The notes under the pieces: generated by a model
The model's input: the letters and a program-made list of their open reading frames with translations, nothing else
Told to the model about the DNA's origin: nothing
The model's database searches: none
Part shown: piece after piece, positions 1 to 8,011 of the stretch
Layout: the number at the start of each line of letters is the position of its first letter
Position numbering within the stretch: the stretch's first letter is position 1
From: Engraulis encrasicolus
Lineage: Eukaryota > Chordata > Actinopteri > Clupeiformes > Engraulidae
Assembly (NCBI RefSeq): GCF_034702125.1
Contig: NC_085869.1
Location: 14,997,544 to 15,061,543 of the forward strand
DNA: 64,000 nt
Direction: 5' to 3'
Translations under genes and position numbers: made by a program

Positions 1-140
1 GATCAGTCAATAAATGTTATGATAATATGTATTCTAATATGGAGAGACAGAATATCAAAAAGAAAATCCAGAAATTAATTTAAGAGAATATATATTAATT
101 TATTTCCATTTCATCGAGCGAAATAAGTATTTGATCCCCT
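1..140. repeat. left inverted repeat of Tc1-like element (partial)
   Basis: Reads as the imperfect reverse complement of 1340-1481. It includes shared blocks such as GATCAGTC, GGAGAGACAGAATATCAAAA and AAGTATTTGA. The outermost part is outside the window. Confidence 0.85.
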
Positions 141-305
141 GCCAACTGATTACAGTTCCGGGCCCACAGACCAGATGGGCACTTCCGATCAACTTGTCAT
201 CTGAATGAAAGACACCTGTACATACTAACATGCATAAAAGACACATTGAATCAGCAGAATCAGTCCATAGTATGAGTGAATCAGTCACACTCCAACCTCA
301 CCATC

Positions 306-1320
306 ATGGGGAAAGACCAAAGAGCGGTCAAACGATATCAGGGACAAGATTTTAGACCTGAACAAAGATTAAATGGGCTGCAAAGCCACAAGAAAGAGAC
401 TGGGTATTAATGACCTAGCTATTGATGCATTTCTTCCAAAATGTGAGGAATACGAAATGACTATCCATCAGCCTGTCTGGGGTTCTATACAAGATTTGAC
501 CTTTTGTAGGGATTATATAACCATGACAACAGAAAAGAAAGCACCCTAGACCTGTACGGGATGAACTAGGCAATGATATCAAAGCTACTGGGACCAAAAT
601 CACTGAGAAAACTACTGGTAGAATGTAATGCCACAGGGGTTTAAAATCCTGTAGTGCACACATGGTACCTCTACTTCAGAAGGAACCTGTGCAGTCCCAC
701 CTGAGGTTTGCCAACGGACATCAGACTGGTTTAGGATATGATAAGGAGGTGCTGTAGTCAGATGAAACCAAAATCAAGCTGTTTGGCATTAACACAATTC
801 AATGTGTTTTGAGAAAGAGTACTGCTGTCTATGATCCCAAGAACACCCTCCTCACCATCATGCATGAAAGTGGTATCATTATGGTTTGAGGGTGATTGTC
901 TGGCCAAGGCACAGGACAACTTCACATCGTCAACAAATGTATGGAGGGAGACATGTAATGTGCAATCCTGAGTGCAAACGTCCTTCCCTCCATCACTACA
1001 CTGAAGGGTGGGCCATTTTTGGATATCCCAACATGACAATAATACACAACATACAATCAAAGCAACGAAGGAGTGGCTCAATAAGAAGCATATTAAAGTC
1101 GTGAAGTGGCCTAGACAGTCCCCAAATATTAACCCTATAGTAATTCCATGGAGAGAACTGAACCTCCCATTTGCCAAGCTACAGCCACAAACTATTAATG
1201 TTTTGGAGATAATCTGCAAAGAAAAATGGGCAAAAATATTTTCTACTATATGCACAAACATTGTCATCAACTAAAAGAAGCATCTGACCTCAGTGCTAGA
1301 CAACTAGGGCTTTGCCACAA
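306..1320 (+). pseudogene. Tc1-like transposase pseudogene
   Basis: Begins with a recognisable start (MGKDQRAVK at 306) and then drifts through stops and frameshifts. Conserved catalytic-core pieces survive in separate frames: SDETKIKLFG near 758-787 (second DDE/D region), ATKEWLNKKHIKV and PRQSPNINPI near 1060-1139, and a C-terminal WRELN...ICKEKW block near 1150-1230. The substitutions and frame changes make it non-functional. It would have cut and pasted the element at TA sites. Confidence 0.88.
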
Positions 1321-1339
1321 AGCGCTTTATCTTCTTTAG

Positions 1340-1547
1340 CTAGAGGGGTCAAATACTTATTAGCCTAAATTAAATACAAATAAATTACAATATATTATTT
1401 TAAGTTATTTTCTGGAATTTCTTTTTGATATTCTGTCTCTCCATGTTTGAATACATATTATCATAAATTTATAGACTGATCATGTCTTTATTATTGGGCA
1501 AACGGGCAAAATCAGCAAGGGATCAAATACATATTGGACTCACTGTA
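1340..1547. repeat. right inverted repeat of Tc1-like element
   Basis: Complete right terminal repeat of about 200 bp. It has an inner AAGTATTTGACC-like motif (reverse strand) and an outer GGGATCAAATACATATTGGA block, the paired-direct-repeat layout of Tc1 elements with long terminal repeats. It ends in TA near 1547. Confidence 0.8.
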
Positions 1548-1777
1548 GCTACCAGTCTTGAGTGTTCATTTTGGTCAGTGGTGTTATTTGCTGATCATAT
1601 CACATTTATTGCAGGGTTTTTATTATTTTATTAAATCTGAATGGACAACTCTGTGTTTTAATATAAAAAGAAACTGGCCATAATCATACATGATCATCGT
1701 GCTATAGGGAAGAAGCCGACAAACAAATGAATTGTGCGTTGGCATTGACATTAATAATAATCACATATGAGCTTAAC
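1548..1777. other. intron/intergenic stretch between transposon and collagen exon
   Basis: AT-rich sequence with no open frame or splice-flanked Gly-X-Y stretch that I can see. It is probably intron of the minus-strand collagen gene, into which the Tc1-like element inserted. Confidence 0.4.
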
Positions 1778-1858
1778 TGTTCGACCTCGTTTCCCAGCAA
1801 CTCCCCTTGGTCCGTTCAGGCCTTGTAATCCAGTGTATCCTTTCAGCCCCATGTCACC
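1778..1858 (-). CDS. collagen exon h (81 bp)
   Basis: Encodes a Gly-X-Y run from GDMGLKGYTG to GKRGRT. The acceptor is ATCACAG. The donor is read as ACA|GTTAAG, which keeps 27 codons in register; this 3' boundary is less certain than the coding identity. Confidence 0.72.
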
Positions 1859-2555
1859 CTGTGATGGGAAATATCAATTGTTACTTTACTTTATTATTAC
1901 TATAAATGTATTATTGTACTTTATAATATACTTTATGAATTTATATGGGGGGAGGGGGGGCGTGGGTGGCGTCCAAGAACTTTTGACTACTAGCCTACTT
2001 TTGGCTACTACAAGTACTAGGCCTATACTTGAAACTACGCAGTGTTGTTGCTCCACCCACAATCTTGTTGCCTTCAATGACAATGACAATGGCAAAAAAT
2101 GTCTAACACATTTGTTATGTTCCTCGTTAAGAGGGACTTCTTGACTGTTAACTCTCTGTATCGCTCTCATTCAGACTTCTGTCAAGAGCAAGATAGGTGT
2201 GTGCCAGAAGTTTCACAAAGTAAGTATTTCCACATACAAAGCAGACACCCCCACACTGTTCTCATACACAGTTGAAACTCAGTCATGATGTACAATGTGT
2301 GCAGCAGGCGTCTGCTTTGTAACACTGACCTAAACTTTTTCTGACAGTAGGGGGAGGCACAACATCAAAGTGGTGTGCCTCATAAAACATTATACTATAC
2401 TATATATTTTAACATCTCTGTGGTTTGGCACACTGACAGTATCCACTCACAGTATCAGGAACTTATTGCCAAGTTGCAACAGTGTTCATATTTAGTTAAA
2501 AAAAAAAAAAAAAAACCACTCTCGGGTGTAATTCCTGCAGTTTCAGCCTTCAGCG

Positions 2556-2595
<40 letters not shown>

Positions 2596-4105
2596 TTTCA
2601 CTAAATATGAACTCTGCTATTTTCTCGCACCCGAAGACATTGTAAGAAATAGTTGGGAGTTGAGCGCACTTTCTAAAAAAAAAAGGTGCAACAGTGTCTC
2701 AGGCTTTGCTGATGGATCTAATGTTTACCTTGTGCCCTTTGCCTCCTTTTCTCCCAGTGTTACCCTGTGGACAAACAGACGAATATGACGGAAATGTAAC
2801 AAACAGAAATACGCACATACTGTGTGGATGGATGACAAATAACCCTATACATTTACAACCATATAGTACATATATTTTAAAGGTAATTTTCAGTGGTTCA
2901 CTTGCCTTTTGACCAGGCATGCCTCGGTCACTCTTCCATCCCTTCTCTCCCTGTTTGGGATTGCATGTCATAACATAAAATGTTTAACTTAAAGCCGCAA
3001 GCTAAACATTCAACACCTTAAGGGATACGTAGGTAATCCTTGCCTTGGAGCCTGGTCGTCCTCTTCTTCCCTTAAAAAACAAACAAAAACAAAAAACAAA
3101 AAACATTGAAAAAAAAAAGGAAAACCAGAGAGTGAAGTATTATAGGGTAATTATTAACCCATTTAAGCCTGCATAATGCCTAAGCCCTTATAAATATCTC
3201 AGCCTCCTAAGCATAAAAACATTTTGCTTTTAAAAGCTAGCTACGTGCATTTAAAAGCTGGGATCCTCATCTAGCATTAGAATGTGTTCATTCAGCGCTA
3301 ACATTCCCACATTTTTTATTAAAAACCTAAAATCTCAAGAGCCTGAATGCAGCGTCCATGCAGCTCCAGGAGCCTATAGGTCAAACAGCGTATACGCAGC
3401 ATCAGGCTAAAATGGGTTACTTGATGACCACACCCGACCCCTGTGTGGCATACTACTTACCTCCTCTCTTCCAGGCTCTCCATCCTCCCCTGACATGCCG
3501 ATCCACCCCCTCTCCCCCTCGTCTCCCTGAATGGTGAGGATAAAATTGTATGCGCTGATAAAAAAAGGGCGTAGAAAAGACATAGACTTCTCTTACCATT
3601 AATTATTTTTCAAAGACCATTGAAGGGATGAGTTCTTGACCTTAGTCTGTGGTGAATAGTGAAATTACAGCACAGTGAAATTAGCTACACATGTTACTGT
3701 ATACAAGATGTACATATTAGTTTACCTTCACTCCCTGTGGCCCAATATGACCAGGGAAACCTGCATACCCCGGTGGTCCCATCTCCCCTGTTACCCCCTG
3801 GCACAGAACATTTACAAGCATTGTCATTCATAAACATTTTTAAATGCTCAAATGTGTCTTGTTTGTTATTTTTTTTGGTATCAATTTAATTAATTACAAT
3901 TTGACTTGACTTTTCATTTAAAGAAACCTTTTCATTTACCTTCTCTCCCCTTCGTCCTTTGCTTCCCTGTCATAATGATTGAAAATGGTAAGTTGATATG
4001 TTTTAAGAATATTAATTTTAACCCTATTGATTCTAAGAGCTTTTTTTTTCTAGTATCCCCTACCTTTTCACCCGGCAATCCTGTTATTTCCTCAGTTATA
4101 TCAAT
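1778..4105 (-). CDS. collagen-type protein gene, internal triple-helix exons (partial gene)
   Basis: Eight short minus-strand exons (4064-4105, 3940-3966, 3726-3797, 3461-3526, 3044-3070, 2906-2950, 2729-2764, 1778-1858) each encode Gly-X-Y repeats, are multiples of 3 bp and are flanked by AG acceptors and GT or GC donors. Spliced in order they keep one frame of about 132 residues with a few helix interruptions (REE at an exon end, GWKSDR, IDITEE at the start). Most exons being multiples of 9 bp is typical of collagens. The many imperfections and tiny exons recall types VI/XXVIII or other short-helix collagens, but no von Willebrand A or C-terminal domain is in view, so I do not name the chain. 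The 3' end lies before position 1. The gene runs head-to-tail behind titin. Confidence 0.8.
1859..2728 (-). other. collagen intron
   Basis: No further Gly-X-Y exon seen. Contains a run of 18 A near 2498-2515 and a TTTC microsatellite. Confidence 0.5.
2555..2598. repeat. (TTTC)n microsatellite
   Basis: About eleven tandem CTTT units in the collagen intron. Confidence 0.9.
2729..2764 (-). CDS. collagen exon g (36 bp)
   Basis: Encodes GNTGRKGGKGHK, very basic. Flanked by a CCACAG acceptor and an AAG|GTAAAC donor. Confidence 0.78.
2906..2950 (-). CDS. collagen exon f (45 bp), GC donor
   Basis: Encodes GEKGWKSDRGMPGQK, with one imperfect triplet. The acceptor is AAACAG. The donor is AAG|GCAAGT, the classical GC-AG consensus. 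Confidence 0.72.
3044..3070 (-). CDS. collagen exon e (27 bp), GC donor
   Basis: Encodes GRRGRPGSK after a TTTTTTAAG acceptor. No GT donor fits; AAG|GCAAGG, a GC-AG intron donor, gives a 9-codon exon in register. Confidence 0.65.
3461..3526 (-). CDS. collagen exon d (66 bp)
   Basis: Starts GDEGERGWIG and ends GEPGREE. The extra residue at the end breaks the triplet register before the next exon resumes with Gly. Flanked by an ATTCAG acceptor and a GAG|GTAAGT donor. Confidence 0.8.
3726..3797 (-). CDS. collagen exon c (72 bp)
   Basis: Twenty-four codons of uninterrupted Gly-X-Y, starting GVTGEMGPP and ending GPQGVK. Flanked by a GCCAG acceptor and an AAG|GTAAAC donor. This is the clearest collagen exon in the window. 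Confidence 0.85.
3940..3966 (-). CDS. collagen exon b (27 bp)
   Basis: Nine codons, GSKGRRGEK, a perfect Gly-X-Y block. Flanked by a GACAG acceptor and an AAG|GTAAAT donor. Confidence 0.75.
4064..4105 (-). CDS. collagen exon a (42 bp)
   Basis: Encodes IDITEEITGLPGEK. The non-helical start running into GLPGEK suggests the N-terminal edge of a triple helix or an interruption. Flanked by a TTTTTTCAG acceptor and an AAG|GTAGGG donor. It is 42 bp, so not a multiple of 9. Confidence 0.7.
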
Positions 4106-4521
4106 CTGAAAAAAGGCATAAATTAAACCAATTTCCAAATTAATTTGTTAACAAAAAATCTAAATGTCAAAGTGTGTCACCAAATAATCATGTTTTATGC
4201 CTGAATGAAATGAGTGAAATGTATAATCACCGTCAGTAAAGACACAAGTGATTCTGGAGGAAACGGTGGTGGTGGTGGTGGAGGCAAATTGAAGGAGGAG
4301 CCAGAATCTGATATCCTGCCTCTGCAGTTGTAGTCTGAGTAGAGTCACAGAGTAAGTCATTACTCCACTAACTGACTTTCACAGCCGCACACAATTAACC
4401 AGGTTGCTGACGGCATTGAACATACCAAACGATATACTGGTGTTCTGGGAGAAAGAGAAGCTGTGGAAACATATTTGTAGCCCCACGTCTCATTTTTTCT
4501 TTCTAATTTCTCCTTTCTATT

Positions 4522-4552
<31 letters not shown>

Positions 4553-5186
4553 CTCTGATAGTAATTTACGGCAAGCATGAGAGCAGTGTGAGGCCGCTGG
4601 CGTTTTGCTGACAAAGATAGTTTGGACCAGCCAGCTTCTACACACTTTATTGCTTTCGTTGGCAGGCTGAGTCTGTGCAACAGTTTTAAGTGATTAGAAT
4701 GGATGGAAGAGGCTAAGCCTCCCGGTCTTCACCATCACTCTGCATTATATTATTTTTCGTACTCATAACATAGCTGACATCATCATCCTACATGTATATA
4801 CAACAACCTAATATAAAACAAGTTCCCCATGCAAGCAAATAACAAAAATGACAAAAAATATACATGTGTGCATTCTGCATGTGAAACAGAAACCATTTTT
4901 ACCTACCAAAAGCCGATATCTTATCTGTGATACTCAATGTGCACACTATGGCAATCTGAGGCAGAAGATGGACCAAATTACCCATATTGTGACATCTATA
5001 TCTGTGTGGATGAGATGACGACAAATCAGTGCACAGATTACAAAGAATATCAAAGGTAATGTCCTTCACAAACTACAGTATTTTCACACATTCTTAGCAG
5101 AGTAAATGCTCAAGCCCAAATCTACAGTATTTTCACCTTTTTTTTTTTTGTTGGTTCCTAAAATGATCCATAATATTATCACCTAC
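4106..5186 (-). other. putative collagen 5' intron
   Basis: No Gly-X-Y or von Willebrand A-like coding seen on either strand. One minus frame near 4230-4360 (MTYSVTLL...) has a weak hydrophobic stretch but splices out of phase into the next collagen exon, so I do not call it. Confidence 0.35.
4521..4552. repeat. (TTTC)n microsatellite
   Basis: About eight tandem units upstream of the visible collagen exons. Confidence 0.9.
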
Positions 5187-5345
5187 CTGCCTGAAGATGT
5201 GTGCTCCTCTCCTCGCTACAGAGAGAGATGCGGTCTGATCTGATCTGGTCTGGTCTGGGAGTGAGAGTGAGAGTGGGTCCTCCACACAGTCAGTCGATGT
5301 AAGAGCATGAGCTCGCCAGCAGGAACCACTTAGCCCTATGCTATC
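5187..5345 (-). other. possible 5' non-coding exon of the collagen gene
   Basis: GC-richer island with GA-rich and GGTCT repeats, ending in a good minus-strand donor (GGCAG|GTAGGT at 5187/5186). It lies in the ~0.5-kb gap between titin's poly(A) signal and the collagen exons, where a promoter and first exon would be expected. A short upstream frame exists but no signal peptide. Inference only. Confidence 0.3.
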
Positions 5346-5904
5346 TCACTAATGACAGAACTGCAAACTAGGCAAACCAGCAAAGAGGTCTGCCAGAGAG
5401 CCTATGCCAGGTTATGGCAAGGGTAAAAAAAACCTTCAACCTTGCTAAGTGGTGATATTTAATCAAGCTATTGAAGTAAAGCCTTGGCAGTGCTTTGAGA
5501 AAAAAATATTTTATATAAAATAAATATATATATTAAAATCATGGGCTGTCTGACTCCAGATAACCATGACATAAGCTTCATGTGAGCCTGAAGAGAATCA
5601 GTAATGTTCACAAACAAGATTGAAAATGTACTATACAAAATTAATTTAAAAAAAAATGTTCACAACACTAAATCCAAACATTGCTTTGGTCTTGTTTGAT
5701 TTATGTAATTGTACTTTCTAATATTGTGAAAGCCGAGGTTGAGAAATGATGTTGCTATTCTTGTAGACTGGTGGAGAATGTGGTGAAGTCTGTCATTTAA
5801 ATTGTATAATGATTTAATAACTTGTGCTGGTTGTAGAAAGCTGCAACGCTGTATAAACAGTGTAGTTGTGAATAAAATAAGACACAGGCATCAGGAATAT
5901 TATG
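5346..5904. other. intergenic region between titin 3' end and collagen 5' end
   Basis: AT-rich, with no coding signal. If the exon at 5187-5345 is real, the collagen promoter should be here; I see no clear TATA box at the expected distance. Confidence 0.35.
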
Positions 5905-6992
5905 GTGCTGCAATCATGCTTTATTAAATCAGTAATCATAAAACTCAAGGAGGTTGAATATATTAAGTACTACATAAATAAGTTCAATCAAAGTGCAGGG
6001 TATTACGTACATGTTTCAATTCATGTTTTCTTTAAGCACAGCAGATGGTGTCACTGTGGCACACTTGCTTATTTGTTCACCCTGACTACTGACAATGTGA
6101 GGTACTAATACTAACACACACTAACACAAAACACACAAAATTACCTAGCAATCCTCCAAGAGGTGGCACTGATTCTGCAAAGAAGCACCTGAATTGAATT
6201 TAAAAAAAATGAAATGGCCAGGTGATGTTACTTTCTTTGAAAATCCAATTCAGACGGTCCCATGCCAGAATCCGTGCACATTAAAAAAAAAAAGCCCAGA
6301 GTGTAGGCCGCTTACACTCTGAGCATGTCATTAAAATGGTGGTATGACATAATCAGTCTGAACACAAGGCGTAGTTGTCCTGCTTACATGAGGGTAATAT
6401 GCAAACAGCACTCAAGGTCTTATGATCATAGATTTTTTTTTAAAATCATATGTGTGTTGATATATCAAATGCACGGATGAACAGTGCATCGTATTGTGTC
6501 TTGTTTTCGTTAAACGTCAACAGGGAGCCTCTCTACCTGTTGAGGCAATCTTAAGACTTCAACTTATTGTTGAGGCACATAGTTTCGTTTCTAGCTTTTC
6601 AGGGTATTCGTTTCATGCGAGACTTTCTCCTGATAAACATTCAGTTCCTTAGTTTCAGTTATTGTCATAAATAACAATGCATACATTTTCCATAACCGGT
6701 AAATTCGGCTATATACATTATGTACATGTCACAGAAAAATGGTTCAAAAATCCTAGTCATAATTATCCAATATGGCACATTTTATAACAACTTTAGACTT
6801 TAGTCTAGTGTGGCATAAATTAATGTCAAGTTTGGTATAAAAATAGTTCATATTTACAAGAGCAGAAATCCAGGTCTTTATCAAGTAATGAGTATTTCAA
6901 CCCATCAAATAAATAAAAAGGCACTGAATAAGAAAGGAAATGGGACAGGGGTAGAATTTCTATTATGATTTTTCTTTTTTTTTATACATAGA
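5905..6992 (-). other. ttn: titin 3' untranslated region
   Basis: About 1.1 kb of AT-rich non-coding sequence between the M10 remnant and the candidate poly(A) signal. No other gene is seen on either strand. Confidence 0.55.
5920..5925 (-). promoter_or_regulatory. ttn: candidate titin poly(A) signal
   Basis: AATAAA on the minus strand, in a suitable position downstream of the titin stop region. Cleavage would fall near 5890-5910. Confidence 0.55.
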
Positions 6993-7276
6993 TCAAATGT
7001 TGATATTGACTGCTGCAGTGTCAGATCCAGGCTTCTTAAAACAGTGAGGGTGTTTAACTCCAGCATCTTTCTCCTTCACACAACGAGTGTAGTGAGATCG
7101 TGAGTGGTCTCAGTTTGGAAACTTTTTTTATACCCCTTCTCACTGGACAGTGATCCCTAGACGGGACAACTCGATGAAAGGTGCAGGCTCTCCAGAGAAA
7201 TCACAAGGGAGTGTCGACATCTTTCCTTTTCCGATGCGGAAATCATCCAGGAGAGCCTCAAGTGTTTGTTGCACAC
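6993..7276 (-). pseudogene. ttn: titin M10 Ig domain remnant (last exon, frame-broken)
   Basis: After a TGATGTCTAG acceptor at 7276 the exon reads LEALLDDFRIGKGKMSTLPC then DFSGEPAPFIE, aligning with the start of vertebrate titin M10. It hits TGA at 7140-7142. Beyond this, M10 pieces continue in shifting frames: HDLTTLVV followed at once by TGA, VKEKDAG, TLTVL, and GSDTAAVNINI ending at TGA 6993-6995. Gene order and end position match the M10 exon, but at least three frame changes and in-frame stops prevent an intact Ig fold. M10 binds obscurin and obsl1 in mammals. The exon is probably transcribed as part of the 3' UTR. Confidence 0.85.
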
Positions 7277-7674
7277 CTAGACATCATGAATGGCAAGGGG
7301 GGTAAAACACAGAAACAATAGTAAGGCATCTACAGTTAACTTTTCCAAGTATAATTCTGTTAGTATCTTTCGGGAAGCAGGCGGTTTGGTTGGCGTCAGT
7401 GCTTGAAGTGGTGGGGAACTCAGGAGAACCCAGTTCCCCTTCCTCATAATTTTCATCATTAGTGTTCCGTCAGAACTTATCTCGTGCGCCGCATTTTACA
7501 AGTTAAAAACAAGTTTTTCAAAATGCGTGCAGGCAATAGACCTACAAAAACGTGACTTGTACTGATTTGGTACTGACGAGACTGTTGGAGTAGGGTTCCT
7601 GCACCTCTTTTTTCCACTTCAAGCACTGGTTGGCGTGTGAGTTTTGTTTTGTTGGTTTGCTTTGACAGCCTCAC
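7277..7674 (-). other. ttn: intron between is7 exon and M10 remnant
   Basis: About 400 bp with an intact GTGAGG donor and TCTAG acceptor. Nothing else recognised. Confidence 0.6.
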
Positions 7675-8011
7675 CTTTACTGGTGGGTGATGGACCCCTC
7701 CGTGTGTGAGTGAGTTGCGGACATTTCCGCTACACTGCTGGAGCTCACGACAGAGCTGCTGCTCATAACACTGCTGGAGCTCATCATAGAGCTAGCGCTC
7801 ATGGCAACCATTGTTTCAGAAGTCATGGATGACATGCTAGCGGACATGCTTTCAAATTTAACTTTGGACATGCTGGAACTGCTGACGCTGGACGACTCCT
7901 GCATGGACGAAGAAGCCATTTGGACGGCCATGGCAGACATGCTGCCCTGCAAGCTCTCGGAAGCAATGGCTTGCTCCATTACAACCATTTTGGCGGGTTC
8001 CTCAACCAGAG
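7675..8011 (-). CDS. ttn: ttn exon: is7 Ser/Met-rich linker with premature TAA
   Basis: Acceptor CTTCACAG; in phase after M9 it reads [20 protein letters not shown] then a Ser/Met/Ala-rich low-complexity stretch with SSSSV units, matching mammalian is7 (LVEEP…LQGS, EMSSSS). The frame hits TAA at 7677-7679, two bases before an otherwise good donor (AAAG|GTGAGG). In that frame the donor is phase 2, whereas the M10 remnant needs phase 1; reading the last codons one frame over (…SPTSKG) would join M10 correctly, so a one-base indel near the exon end is likely. This exon is probably the true C terminus. is7 is the Mex5 exon, alternatively spliced in mammals. Confidence 0.85.

Larger units (their letters stand above)
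1..1547 (+). mobile_element. Tc1/mariner-like DNA transposon, decayed, cut by window start
   Basis: The first ~140 bases are an imperfect inverted copy of ~1340-1481, and 1482-1547 (ending ACTCACTGTA) is the outer part of the right terminal repeat. The matching outer left ~65 bases would lie upstream of position 1, so the element is cut by the window edge. Motifs like AAGTATTTGATCCC (about 125-140) and its partner near 1350-1365 fit the inner direct repeats of fish Tc1-like elements with ~200-bp terminal repeats. Between them lies a broken transposase. Fish-type Tc1 assignment is family knowledge; the subfamily is not determined. Confidence 0.9.

Noticed and set aside
1008..1274. Short plus-strand frame as a functional transposase
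   Set aside because: It covers only the C-terminal core, with upstream frame breaks and changed conserved residues.
4230..4360. Possible signal-peptide exon (MTYSVTLL…WLLLQFA) of the collagen gene
   Set aside because: Its only donor is phase 1 while the next collagen exon starts phase 0, and joining gives an immediate stop.
4360..4680. Minus-strand frame of 106 codons
   Set aside because: It is driven by the TTTC microsatellite (Lys/Glu/Arg runs), with no homology I recognise and no fitting splice sites into the collagen exons.
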